Source: Vibrio aquaticus (GTDB taxonomy: Bacteria > Pseudomonadota > Gammaproteobacteria > Enterobacterales > Vibrionaceae). Taken from it: DNA of 64,000 nucleotides. The notes below the pieces were generated by a model. That model made no database searches, was not told the DNA's origin, and saw only the letters and a list, made by a program, of their open reading frames with translations. Both the position numbers and the translations under genes were made by a program. Every line of letters starts with the position of its first letter. The stretch's first letter is position 1. Below, one piece after another: positions 16,176 to 25,254 of this stretch. The stretch spans positions 1,245,300 through 1,309,299 of the forward strand of contig NZ_RXZH01000001.1 of NCBI RefSeq assembly GCF_003970385.1. The letters run 5' to 3'.

Positions 16176-17057
16176 TTACTGGGCTTGAGAGAGTCGCTGT
16201 TTTAAGTAGTCGAGAAACAGTTTGGTACGAGTGTGCTGATAATCCAGTTTAGGGTAGTAGGCATAAACAGTTGCTTCATCGGCAGTTATATCTGGTAAGA
16301 CTCTTCTGAGCGCTCCATTCTTTAGTTCTTCTTTGATCATCACATCATTGGTGACAATGACTCCCATACCACTTTTGGCTGCGTAGAAAAGCGCCTCTGG
16401 GTTCGTGGTAGCAAAGTTTCCGTTCAGGTTGAGTTTTTCCCCATTCGTGAGTGTGATTTCACGCTGGGTTCTTTCTCCCCATACCAGCATGTTGTGTTGG
16501 GTTAGTTCTTTGGCATTAGTCGGTTCTCCGTGCTGAGCAATGTAGTCTGGAGAGGCATAAAATCCCGCTCGATGCTCAAACAGAGGTGTCGCTTTAAAGC
16601 TGAGTGAATTAAGTTGCTCGATTTCGCGGCTAATGAAGAGGTCTAAACTCAACTCGGGCAGTTGCCCATGATTTGTAGTGATGAGCTGAATACGAATGTC
16701 AGGGTACATTTTCAGGAAATCATTAAGGTATTGAACCAAAAACTTCGATCCTACAGCCAAAGTCGCACCAATTTTAAGTAGACCGACGGGGGTTTCAGAA
16801 ACCGAGCGAGTTTCATCAACAATCGACTGCCAACCTTCAAGTTGTACTTTTGCCCGTTCGTAGAAGAGCGCACCCGCCTCAGTTTGGGTGACCGAACGAG
16901 TTGTGCGTTTAAGTAGCTGTGCTCCTATTCGCTCTTCAAGCCAGTGAATACGTTTGCTGATTGCTGAGCTGGTGGTATTGAGCTTACGAGCTGCGCCATT
17001 GAAGCTGCCTTCATCAACGACTCGAATGTAGCTCTGTACGCTTTGAATCCAATCCAT
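16176..17057 (-). CDS. LysR family transcriptional regulator
   Basis: This 293-residue regulator has an N-terminal winged helix (residues 1-60, VQSYIRVVDEGSFNGAARKLN then AISKRIHWLEERIGAQLL) and a LysR substrate-binding domain. It diverges from an MFS drug exporter 113 bases away and probably controls it. No inducer is evident. Another 135 bases without a gene separate it from the GGDEF-EAL gene. Confidence 0.9.
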   Translation of the reverse strand: MDWIQSVQSYIRVVDEGSFNGAARKLNTTSSAISKRIHWLEERIGAQLLKRTTRSVTQTEAGALFYERAKVQLEGWQSIVDETRSVSETPVGLLKIGATLAVGSKFLVQYLNDFLKMYPDIRIQLITTNHGQLPELSLDLFISREIEQLNSLSFKATPLFEHRAGFYASPDYIAQHGEPTNAKELTQHNMLVWGERTQREITLTNGEKLNLNGNFATTNPEALFYAAKSGMGVIVTNDVMIKEELKNGALRRVLPDITADEATVYAYYPKLDYQHTRTKLFLDYLKQRLSQAQ

Positions 17058-17170
17058 AATACACCCTTATTGATTCCTGCTGAGACGTAATTCCTTTCCA
17101 ATCTTTCATATTATCATTCATTAGTAAGCAATATACACTGATTGTCATGATTATTGAGTAAGGAGCTTTG

Positions 17171-18349
17171 ATGAAAAAAACACCTATCTTATTGGCTATG
17201 ATGATCATTGCGACCGGGCAGGTTGGGGTCAGTATTTATTTGCCTGCGTTACCGATGATCAGTGAAACTTTGCATGTGAGCCAAGCCGACATCCAACAGT
17301 TAGTGACTCTCTTTTTGGTTGGTTTTGGTGCGTCACAGCTATTTTATGGCCCTCTATCAGACGCCATTGGTCGTCGACCCGTGTTTATGCTTGGTCAAGG
17401 TATCTACCTTGTGGGGACCGTTATATGTGTCATCTATCCAGAAAGTTTAGCGACCTTAATGGCTGGGCGCTTACTACAAGGTATGGGAGCGGGTAGTGCG
17501 TCTGTGCTAGGGCGAAGTGTACTGCGTGACAGTTACGAAGGTCATCAGTTAACCAAAGCGCTCTCTTATATTTCCGTCACAGCTTCGATCATGCCGATTG
17601 TGGCACCGGTCATTGGTGGGTGGCTTGCTTTTTACCTTGGCTGGGAAGCGGTGTTTGTGTTTGTGCTGGCCTATTTGGTGGCTATCTTCGTGTTGGGTTA
17701 TTGTGTTTTGCCCGAAACGATGAGCTACGGAAAATCCAAGTTTCAGGTCACGAAAGTCGTTAAAAACTATGGCCATTTGATAACCAACAAACAGGTTCTA
17801 TCGAGTGCCAGTTATAACTGGGTCAGCTACTTGGCTAGCCTAGTGTCCCTTTCAGTGATGCCGTTTATTTTACAACATCAAATTGGCTTAACAGCGGCGG
17901 AATATGGCTCTGTGATGATCATTCCTTCCGCAGGGTTAATGATAGGAAGCCTCTTGCTGAATGTATTGAACCGATATCTCTCTACTCATCAGCTGATCGG
18001 TTTTGCCGTTGGGATTATGATGTTTGCTGGATTATGGTTGATTGTGATGCCGGTTTCTTTGTTCAACTTAGTGTGGGCGTTTACATGGCTGACCATTGCT
18101 CAAGGGATCTCTTTTCCACTCTCGATCAGCATGTTATTGGAGCCGCATAAGCGTCAGGCGGGCTCTGTGTCGGCACTTTCTGGCTCGATTCAAATGTGCC
18201 TAGCGGGTGTATTCGGTGGCTATTTGGTTGAGTATTGGATTGACAGTCAACTGGCGATGGGGGTGTTTTACCTGTTTGCAGCCGCAGCCATGGCAAGTGT
18301 GTTGATCTTGACTCGCATGAGCACTCAGGAAAAGCAAGAGTTTGCTTGA
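17171..18349 (+). CDS. MFS multidrug efflux transporter (Bcr/EmrD type)
   Basis: This 392-residue inner-membrane exporter has twelve predicted membrane segments. The motif GPLSDAIGRRPVFMLG after segment 2 and GRLLQGMGAGSASVLGRSVLRD fit the DHA1 drug/H+ antiporters (Bcr, EmrD). The ATG at 17171 is preferred to the TTG three bases before it, with AAGGAG upstream. It diverges from a LysR regulator. Confidence 0.88.
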   Translation: MKKTPILLAMMIIATGQVGVSIYLPALPMISETLHVSQADIQQLVTLFLVGFGASQLFYGPLSDAIGRRPVFMLGQGIYLVGTVICVIYPESLATLMAGRLLQGMGAGSASVLGRSVLRDSYEGHQLTKALSYISVTASIMPIVAPVIGGWLAFYLGWEAVFVFVLAYLVAIFVLGYCVLPETMSYGKSKFQVTKVVKNYGHLITNKQVLSSASYNWVSYLASLVSLSVMPFILQHQIGLTAAEYGSVMIIPSAGLMIGSLLLNVLNRYLSTHQLIGFAVGIMMFAGLWLIVMPVSLFNLVWAFTWLTIAQGISFPLSISMLLEPHKRQAGSVSALSGSIQMCLAGVFGGYLVEYWIDSQLAMGVFYLFAAAAMASVLILTRMSTQEKQEFA

Positions 18350-18390
18350 GAGTGCGTTGCAGGTACAATGCCCGCAATTGAAATGTCGAG

Positions 18391-18750
18391 ATGAATACGA
18401 TGGAACATAAAGAATTTGAAACGCTGGTAAAGTCACTTTGCGAGACGGAAAACCTACCGCAAGCACTTGAGCTACTAAAAGCATCACAAGAGAGTGACGT
18501 CGCTGAAGCTGCGCAATCACTAGCGGGTCAATTTGCATTGGCAGAAGTTGATGGCGCTAAACGAATCTACCATGTGACTACCCAAGAAAACGATCAAGGT
18601 GAAGAGCAAGAGTTTGTCGAGCATGTAATGGACGAAGGTGATGACGTGATTCGTTTTGTTGCTTGGTTCTTTGATGTGATGTTCGATGTGAAGCGCAAAG
18701 ATACGTATCTACTTGCAGGTAAAACTTACACACAACCAAAACGCGCATAA
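18391..18750 (+). CDS. Conserved hypothetical acidic protein, 119 residues
   Basis: This acidic, probably cytoplasmic 119-residue protein opens with a helical section (EFETLVKSLCETENLPQALELL) and later has VIRFVAWFFDVMFDV. No recognised domain was found. Start choice lies between the ATG at 18391 and one at 18400; neither has a strong ribosome-binding site. It follows the MFS gene by 41 bases on the same strand. Confidence 0.6.
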   Translation: MNTMEHKEFETLVKSLCETENLPQALELLKASQESDVAEAAQSLAGQFALAEVDGAKRIYHVTTQENDQGEEQEFVEHVMDEGDDVIRFVAWFFDVMFDVKRKDTYLLAGKTYTQPKRA

Positions 18751-18818
18751 TGTGATCTAATTCTTGTTTTTGTCTCAAATGTGACTAAAATCACACTCCT
18801 GTTTTTGAGGAGACAATC

Positions 18819-18953
18819 ATGAATCACGAATTAGGCAACGCGTACCTTGGTCAAATGATCGCAAAGCAAGCAATGCATGATGCATTGTATGGTAAGCCTA
18901 AAGCGAAGAAAGCATCTTTCATCAAACGCATGATGAAGAAGCTATCTAAATAA
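18819..18953 (+). CDS. Small basic protein, 44 residues
   Basis: This short reading frame encodes 44 residues, starting MNHELGNAYLGQMIAKQ and ending with the basic tail KASFIKRMMKKLSK. GAGGAGAC lies 6-8 bases before the ATG, a good ribosome-binding site, and a strong terminator follows 70 bases later. The basic amphipathic C-terminus suggests membrane or nucleic-acid association (inference). I do not recognise it. Confidence 0.55.
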   Translation: MNHELGNAYLGQMIAKQAMHDALYGKPKAKKASFIKRMMKKLSK

Positions 18954-19023
18954 TCGCTAAAGTGAAATGGAATTTTCGGTTTTCGCTGGGTAACTAACCC
19001 GAACAAGCGACACATAGCCAAGA

Positions 19024-19054
19024 AAAGCCCCGCTACTGAAGCGGGGCTTTTTTC
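19024..19054. terminator. Strong bidirectional terminator
   Basis: AAAAGCCCCGCT and AGCGGGGCTTTT form a 12-bp stem with a 5-base loop and flanking A and T tracts. It serves the 44-residue gene and the convergent glutaredoxin gene. Confidence 0.9.
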
Positions 19055-19080
19055 GTCTTGAATAGTGTGAAGGGACTTTG

Positions 19081-19680
19081 CTAAAGAGAAACTACATTGT
19101 CAGGTACGGTATTCAGACCTTTCTCTTCCACCCAGGCACTCAAGTTGTCTGCGCCACCAATATAGTGACCATCCAACCAAATCTGAGGTACCGTCACCGG
19201 CGTTTTCTGGCCGATATGCGCTTTGACTTCAGGGATCATACGATACAGTGCGGCGCTGTCTTTAACGACATCATAATAGTCATACTCGATACCGGCCTCG
19301 TCCAAGATCTTTTTCGCTTTTACGCAGTAAGGGCAGGTCGCTTTGCCATAGACAATATTGCCTTTTAACGTGTCACGTTTTGTCCATTCTTGAATGATGG
19401 ATTGCACCAATACACCACGGTTTAGTGCTTCACCTTGGCTGACAACCTTGCCTTCCACCAGCAGAATCGGTGCGTGCCAAGCACCAACTTTTAGCGGCTC
19501 CCACCAATGCGATAGCCAATCTTTGACTTCTAATTCAATCGGAATACCATCGAGTTCATTCTCGAAGGTATCTTTGAGAATATCTTTCGTCAAGGTACAC
19601 TCTCCACAAGGAATGTTGACTTTGAATGGACCCCAACTTCCGCCCCAGCGGTACAACGTCAATTTGATTGGACTTGTCAT
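19081..19680 (-). CDS. Glutaredoxin-domain protein, 199 residues
   Basis: This protein has an N-terminal half (about residues 1-95) with a CGECTL motif near residue 25, and a C-terminal glutaredoxin domain with active-site CPYC near residue 115, followed by VTVPQIWLDGHYIGGADNLSAW (the TVP cis-proline and GG motif). It is about twice the usual glutaredoxin length. It likely acts in cytoplasmic thiol exchange, and the N-terminal CxxC suggests a second redox site. It is monocistronic. Confidence 0.8.
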   Translation of the reverse strand: MTSPIKLTLYRWGGSWGPFKVNIPCGECTLTKDILKDTFENELDGIPIELEVKDWLSHWWEPLKVGAWHAPILLVEGKVVSQGEALNRGVLVQSIIQEWTKRDTLKGNIVYGKATCPYCVKAKKILDEAGIEYDYYDVVKDSAALYRMIPEVKAHIGQKTPVTVPQIWLDGHYIGGADNLSAWVEEKGLNTVPDNVVSL

Positions 19681-19742
19681 AGATTACTCTCCCTTAACGA
19701 CCTATGACTAATTAGAACGGCATAGGATGAATTATCTTTCAG

Positions 19743-20624
19743 CTATTTTGACTTTTTTGTTTCCCAACGAGTAATAAACGCTACAGAAGCAATAATGATG
19801 GCAGCGCCTAGCCATAAACGACCCGGTGGAACCCAGCTAAATACGAGCCAACCGGCCAAAACGTTCAGTGGCAGTTTGGCGTGATCGAAAGGTTGCACAA
19901 ACGAAGCATCAGCCACGGCATAGGCTTTAACAATAGCCCACTGCGCCAAAGCTGTCATAGCACCTGCTGCGAGCAGGATGAGCCAAATAGTGCCACCTGT
20001 TGGCGTTTGCCAGTCTGGCAGAGCAAGCAAAATATTGAATGGGGTAATCAAGACCAACAGATAAACCACCATTGTCGACGGTGAGTCATCGGACGAGAGC
20101 TTTTTGACCATGAGTGAGTAACAGGCCCAGAAGAACGCTGCGCCTACCGGTAATAGCGTTGCCCAAGTGAAATCGTCAGACCAAGGCTCCAAAATGATCA
20201 TCGCACCAACAAAGCCTGATAGGGTAGCGAACCAACGAGCTGGGCCCACTTTTTCTTTTAAAAACAAGCCAGAGCCAACAGTGGCGAAGAGAGGTGAGGT
20301 CATTAACAAAGCGATCCCTTGCCAAATCGGCACAGGATAAGCGAGCGCCCATAGCCACAGTTGAATCCCAATAACCGAGAGGAACACTCGAAAAACATGC
20401 ATGCCCAAATGCTCAGTACGCAAGGATTGACGGATCCCTAGGGTTTTTAGGTACGGCAAGATAACAACCAAAGCAATGGCGTATTGAACTAAGGCGACAG
20501 TGGTCGATGAGAGACCAAATTTAATGCTGGCAATTTGCGCAAGGCTGTTAACGATCGCGAAAGCGAGGCCCGCTGTGAGCATCCAGCTTGCGCCTTGAAT
20601 CGGGTGGTGAGTGCTGCTTGTCAT
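19743..20624 (-). CDS. DMT superfamily (EamA) transporter
   Basis: This 293-residue inner-membrane protein has ten predicted segments in two EamA repeats (ASWMLTAGLAFAIVNS, and later LAQWAIVKAYAVADASFVQPF). The ATG at 20624 is chosen; the reading frame is open for 12 more codons upstream with another ATG at 20660. The substrate is unknown. A second, unrelated DMT gene lies 111 bases upstream on the same strand. Confidence 0.85.
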   Translation of the reverse strand: MTSSTHHPIQGASWMLTAGLAFAIVNSLAQIASIKFGLSSTTVALVQYAIALVVILPYLKTLGIRQSLRTEHLGMHVFRVFLSVIGIQLWLWALAYPVPIWQGIALLMTSPLFATVGSGLFLKEKVGPARWFATLSGFVGAMIILEPWSDDFTWATLLPVGAAFFWACYSLMVKKLSSDDSPSTMVVYLLVLITPFNILLALPDWQTPTGGTIWLILLAAGAMTALAQWAIVKAYAVADASFVQPFDHAKLPLNVLAGWLVFSWVPPGRLWLGAAIIIASVAFITRWETKKSK

Positions 20625-20735
20625 GGTATAAGTGCTTGAAAAATTGATGGCATGAATCATACGACTTTATCCAGTTAAGATCATCTAAGTTATTTGACGT
20701 TCCTAATCAATAAAGTCGAATGATTGAGTTATCTG

Positions 20736-21662
20736 TTAGCGACTTTCACGCTTTTGGTTAATCGCCCAAACAGACATTACAACTAAACTTAGCCCTAAGG
20801 CATGCCAAATTGTGAACACTTCTTCTAGTACCACCACAGCGAATATGGCGGTGACCGCAGGGCCGATATTACTGGTCAGGCTGAGTGACGTGGGCGTTAG
20901 TCTTGCCATCGCGGCTGCAATTAAATACGAAGGGAGAACGGTACAAAATATGCCGAGCAGTACACCAATCATCACCAGTTCTGAACCCCATGATGCAGGG
21001 TTAGAATTGCTGAGCGAAAGGTGAATCAGTATCGCAATGCCCGCACTGCCCATGCCAATACTGGTAAACAAAGAGCTGCCTAAGTGGCCAATTAATGGTT
21101 TGCTCCATACTAAATAGAACGCAAAAATCAGAGCAGAGGCGATGGCGAGGCCGCTACCAGTGATGACCGCAGAGCCCAATGTGCTCACATCATGAAATAC
21201 AATGAAGCTGATCCCCAGATAACCAAGCAAGGTAGAGGCGATGACTGAGCGGTTCGGCTTTTGTCCGTAAAAGAACCAACTAATGAACACCACAAACGTT
21301 GGGAACAAGAAGATCAGTAGGCGCTCTAATTGTGCTGAAATAAATTCGAGTGAAGCAATGTCTAAAAAGCTCGCCCAGTAATAACCCAACACCCCAATTG
21401 CGGCGGCTTTCAGACCGTGCGACCTGACTTTTTCGCGGTTCTCTACTGAGCGGCACAGGTAGACAAACACAAGGAAGTAAAGGGGAAGAGAACTGAACGC
21501 TCTTAACGTCATGATCGATGTCGCATCACCGCCATATTGGTAAGCGATTTTGATCAAAACGGGTTTAACAGAAAAGAGTACGCAGCCAGCAAGCGCAAGC
21601 AAGATGCCGATCTTATTCGAGGAATGGGAGGGGTGGGCAAGTGTCTCGGTTTGTTGGGTCAT
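20736..21662 (-). CDS. DMT superfamily (EamA) transporter with structured leader
   Basis: This 308-residue inner-membrane protein has ten predicted segments in two EamA repeats (ILLALAGCVLFSVKPVLIKIAY, and later VVVLEEVFTIWHALG). These proteins usually export amino acids or metabolites. Its 5' leader of about 120 bases contains two strong hairpins with a mutually exclusive alternative, beginning at the predicted transcription start. This suggests RNA-level control (inference). Confidence 0.85.
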   Translation of the reverse strand: MTQQTETLAHPSHSSNKIGILLALAGCVLFSVKPVLIKIAYQYGGDATSIMTLRAFSSLPLYFLVFVYLCRSVENREKVRSHGLKAAAIGVLGYYWASFLDIASLEFISAQLERLLIFLFPTFVVFISWFFYGQKPNRSVIASTLLGYLGISFIVFHDVSTLGSAVITGSGLAIASALIFAFYLVWSKPLIGHLGSSLFTSIGMGSAGIAILIHLSLSNSNPASWGSELVMIGVLLGIFCTVLPSYLIAAAMARLTPTSLSLTSNIGPAVTAIFAVVVLEEVFTIWHALGLSLVVMSVWAINQKRESR

Positions 21663-21786
21663 ATCTCGTTTCCTTGTGAGAGTTAAGGCTACGAGAAATG
21701 GGCTGGCTACGTTTCTCGTAGCCAGGCACAGGTTTACCTACCGGCTACAGGCATTAAGGAGTAGAAGCCAAAGGTAGGTAAACGAC
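21663..21786 (-). promoter_or_regulatory. Structured 5' leader, candidate RNA switch or attenuator
   Basis: On the minus strand a -10-like TATAAT (21798..21793) places the start near 21786. The first arm pair GTTTACCTACC/GGTAGGTAAAC (21783-21773 with 21742-21732) is a perfect 11-bp stem. The next pair GGCTACGAGAAA/TTTCTCGTAGCC (21723-21712 with 21698-21687) is a perfect 12-bp stem. An alternative hairpin, TGGCTACG/CGTAGCCA with loop AGAAA, uses the same bases. No class I know was matched. Confidence 0.5.
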
Positions 21787-21861
21787 GTATTCATTATATA
21801 AATTCCAATCTGGTGAAAGTTCAGACTAACGTGAGCTGTATAAAAATGCAACGGGTTGCGA

Positions 21862-23199
21862 TTAAGCGAGTTGCATTTTTCTTTCTACCTGAGCGAGTGC
21901 TCTTTGATACATAGACCAAGCACATACCCCAGCAAAGATATTACCAATAAACGCCCCCCAGAAGAGCCCTTCAATGCCACCTAACTTTGCACCAAGCCAT
22001 AAACATGGCAAGAAGAAAGCAAACAGCCGCAGTGCAGAAATTGTTAAAGCCGTGTAAGACTTACCTAGAGCATTGTTGATAGACACCATCAACATACAAA
22101 TCCCTAGTGGGCCCAAGCTGAAAGGAACGACTAGCAAGTGATAGTTAAGAATGATCTCGACTTCTAGCTCGCTGGTCATTAGCGAGGCGAGTTGCTCCGA
22201 GGTGAGCCATGTCAGTGCCGCGATGACTAACTGAAAGCCAAATACAAACTTAGCCGCGATGATGACTAATTTTCGGATGTCTTCGATGTTTTTAGCACCT
22301 AAGAGTTTTCCGACCATTGGTGGCATCGACATGGTTAACGCCAATACTGACACAATCGCGAAAAATTCGTAACGTGAGCCCAACGCCCAAGCCGCAACGG
22401 CAGCGGTGCCATACCCTGCAAGGAGTTTAGTCGCTAACATGGAAGAAAGAGGTGGCAGCAGTTGGCTGATCATTGCTGGCCCCATGATGTGACCAATTGA
22501 GCTGACACTTTTCGCGATATTGAGGTCGTGCCAATCAAAGCTCATCCATTGTTTATTGATGACTTTTGGCGCAACAAATACGATACCTAAAGCAAAAGCG
22601 ACGATGGTCGCAATCGCGGCACCGTCAATACCCATATCAAAAGTGAAGATGAAGATAGGATCGAGCACTAAGTTCAGTAAGCTCGTCACCATCATCATGG
22701 TGCCTGGCAGCATGGTATTACCATTGGCACGGCAGACACTGTAAAAGAAGTAGAGTACAGCGCCGACCCAAGCACTGATGAGCCAGTAAATCCAATATGA
22801 ATCGATGATTGGCAAGACACTTTCAGGCGCACTAAGCATCGATAAAATCGGTTCTCTAAGCAGGTAAATCAGCACAGAAAACAGCGCAACACCAATGCTG
22901 CCCATTGCGATGACCAAGCCACCAAGCTGTTTCGCATAGCGCATATCATCAGCGCCAATTGCCTTTGCGATCACTGCGGTTGTCGCAATACCAAGGCCAA
23001 CCTGAAGGCCAATAATGATCATCTGAATCGGCAATGTGAACCCTTGTGCTGCAAGAGGTAAGATCCCAAGCTGACCAATAAAGGCACTGTCGATGAGCTG
23101 AAAACTCATAATGGAAAGAACGCCAAACAGCATTGGCCAAGTCATTTGGTAGAGTTGTCTGCCAAGAGAAGGCGATGAGTCTTGAGTGGTTGAAGTCAT
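21862..23199 (-). CDS. MATE family efflux transporter
   Basis: This 445-residue inner-membrane protein has twelve predicted segments in two halves, opening RQLYQMTWPMLFGVLSIMSFQLIDSAFIGQLG, typical of the MatE domain. It exports cationic drugs or metabolites in exchange for Na+ or H+. It is separated from the downstream DMT gene by about 200 bases holding that gene's own promoter, and from the kef genes by a terminator. Confidence 0.92.
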   Translation of the reverse strand: MTSTTQDSSPSLGRQLYQMTWPMLFGVLSIMSFQLIDSAFIGQLGILPLAAQGFTLPIQMIIIGLQVGLGIATTAVIAKAIGADDMRYAKQLGGLVIAMGSIGVALFSVLIYLLREPILSMLSAPESVLPIIDSYWIYWLISAWVGAVLYFFYSVCRANGNTMLPGTMMMVTSLLNLVLDPIFIFTFDMGIDGAAIATIVAFALGIVFVAPKVINKQWMSFDWHDLNIAKSVSSIGHIMGPAMISQLLPPLSSMLATKLLAGYGTAAVAAWALGSRYEFFAIVSVLALTMSMPPMVGKLLGAKNIEDIRKLVIIAAKFVFGFQLVIAALTWLTSEQLASLMTSELEVEIILNYHLLVVPFSLGPLGICMLMVSINNALGKSYTALTISALRLFAFFLPCLWLGAKLGGIEGLFWGAFIGNIFAGVCAWSMYQRALAQVERKMQLA

Positions 23200-23235
23200 A
23201 ATCAGAGGCTTGTTTGGGTTTTGAGTTTAAAGAAA

Positions 23236-23257
23236 ACCGAGGCTATTTAGCCTCGGT
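23236..23257 (-). terminator. Terminator after the kef operon
   Basis: ACCGAGGCTA and TAGCCTCGGT form a 10-bp stem with a 2-base spacer (looping wider in practice). On the minus strand it is followed by TTTTCTTTA, fitting termination of the kef transcript. Confidence 0.75.
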
Positions 23258-23331
23258 ATTGTTGCGTGTCACATACATCTTGGTCAGTGACTGAGTTTTC
23301 AAGGGTCATCATTGAAACTTCTTAGCTTGAG

Positions 23332-25254
23332 CTATGAATCTTCTTTTATGTGATCGGCATAACCCTTTGGTGGCGGCGTCCAACCGCGTTCACTGGAATC
23401 GTGTCGATCGTTGCGATCAGCTTGCATCGCGACCTTAATCTGCTCTTCTAGGTGCATAAACAACTTACGGTAGTTGTTGTCGAAGCGTTCACCTTCCGAA
23501 TCGTCTTCCCATGCTTTATACAAAAAGTCGGACTTTTTCTCTTCCACTCGCTTGTAGGACGCTTTTTGGCGCTCAACATGGAAAGGATGGAAGTCAAGTT
23601 CGCGCATGGCATGAGAACCAAGCTCAAGTGCGGAATGGTACGTTTCAAGCTCAATAATATCTGCGCCTGCTTGACGAAGAAGATAGCCATGACCTCGGTC
23701 GAAAGCACGGGCTAAGACCTTCACTTGTGGGTAGGTGTGCTTAACATACTTCGTCAGCTCAACACAGGTTTCTCGATTATCAATGGCAATCACAATCATA
23801 GATGCATGTTCGATCCCTGCGGTATGCAGAAGATCTGGGCGACTTGCATCACCAAAGTAGGCTTTGGTGTTGATTTGACGCATAACATCCACTTGCGCTG
23901 CTTGTTGATCCAGAACGACGGTTTTCACTCCATTGGCAACCAACAGACGGTTAACGATCTGACCAAAGCGCCCGATACCGGCAATGATGACTGTGCCTTG
24001 CTCTTCAATCGTATCCGCTTCGCGATCGTTTGATGCATCCTGGAATCTTGGCAAGATCACTTTATCAAACAGAATGAAAAGACCCGGTGTTAAGAACATG
24101 GAAAGAGCAACAACGAGTGAGAGCGTTTGAGCGATATCTTGCGGAATAACATGGTTTTGAACGGTAAAGCTCAATAGTACAAAACCAAACTCACCCGCTT
24201 GCGCCAAGCTTAGGGTAAACAACCAGCGGTTGCTGTTACGGATTTTGAAAATCAACGCCAGTACATAAAGTACACCCGCTTTCAGAGCCATCACACCAAT
24301 CGTGAGGCCGATGATCATAGCGAAATCATCAAACAAAATACCGAAATTGATGCCAGCACCAACGGTAATAAAGAACAAGCCTAACAATAGCCCCTTGAAC
24401 GGGTCGATGTTGGATTCCAGTTCATGACGAAATTCACTGTTCGCTAGCACAACACCTGCTAAGAAGGTGCCGAGCGCAGGAGAAAGGCCAACCAAGCTCA
24501 TCAGTGCAGCAATACCAACCACCAGCATTAATGCGGTCGCAGTGAAGATTTCTCGTAAGCCTGAACTTGCGACAAATCGAAACAGTGGGCGACTTAGGTA
24601 ATGGCCACCGACAACCAAGCCAACGATTGAGGCAATGATCACCATGCCATATGCCCAACCAGGAAGGCCGGCAACTAGGCTGAGTTCGTCATGATGGTCT
24701 GAGGCTGCATTGACCGCCGATTGTGCTTGCTCAACCAGTTCAGGCAGCGCCAAAAGAGGGATGAAGGCTAGCATTGGAATGACGGCAATATCTTGGAACA
24801 GAAGCACAGAAAAGGCATTCTGGCCGCCTTCGGTTTTGCTAAGTCCTTTCTCGTTAAACGTTTGTAAGACAATCGCAGTAGAAGAGAGCGCGAAGATCAA
24901 ACCGATGGCGAGTGCAATCGTCCAAGGTTGCTCAAAAAACAGCGCGATGCCCATGACGATCGCGGTGGTCCCGCCAACTTGAAGCCCACCTAGACCGATT
25001 AGACGGTTTCTCATGGCCCATAGCATCTTTGGTTCAAGCTCAAGACCAACCAAAAATAGCATCATCACCACACCAAATTCGGCGAAATGTTGAATGGTGG
25101 TTGTCTCTTCTCCGACTAAGCCAATAATCGGGCCAATGATAACACCAGCAATGAGGTAGCCGAGTACCGAACCAAGCCCCAAACGTTTCGCGATAGGGAC
25201 GGCGATAACGGCAGCGGCCAGATAGATAAATGCTTGTAAGAAATAACCGGTCAT
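23332..25254 (-). CDS. kefB: Kef-type K+/H+ antiporter (CPA2, RCK domain)
   Basis: This 640-residue protein has an N-terminal CPA2 antiporter domain of about 12 segments (residues 1-380) and a C-terminal RCK/TrkA-N domain opening GTVIIAGIGRFGQIVNRLL near residue 405. It continues in a charged C-terminal tail. In E. coli, KefB/KefC release K+ and acidify the cytoplasm when glutathione adducts form, protecting against electrophiles. The next gene overlaps it by 4 bases and encodes the expected ancillary quinone reductase-like protein. KefB versus KefC cannot be settled here. Confidence 0.88.
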   Translation of the reverse strand: MTGYFLQAFIYLAAAVIAVPIAKRLGLGSVLGYLIAGVIIGPIIGLVGEETTTIQHFAEFGVVMMLFLVGLELEPKMLWAMRNRLIGLGGLQVGGTTAIVMGIALFFEQPWTIALAIGLIFALSSTAIVLQTFNEKGLSKTEGGQNAFSVLLFQDIAVIPMLAFIPLLALPELVEQAQSAVNAASDHHDELSLVAGLPGWAYGMVIIASIVGLVVGGHYLSRPLFRFVASSGLREIFTATALMLVVGIAALMSLVGLSPALGTFLAGVVLANSEFRHELESNIDPFKGLLLGLFFITVGAGINFGILFDDFAMIIGLTIGVMALKAGVLYVLALIFKIRNSNRWLFTLSLAQAGEFGFVLLSFTVQNHVIPQDIAQTLSLVVALSMFLTPGLFILFDKVILPRFQDASNDREADTIEEQGTVIIAGIGRFGQIVNRLLVANGVKTVVLDQQAAQVDVMRQINTKAYFGDASRPDLLHTAGIEHASMIVIAIDNRETCVELTKYVKHTYPQVKVLARAFDRGHGYLLRQAGADIIELETYHSALELGSHAMRELDFHPFHVERQKASYKRVEEKKSDFLYKAWEDDSEGERFDNNYRKLFMHLEEQIKVAMQADRNDRHDSSERGWTPPPKGYADHIKEDS

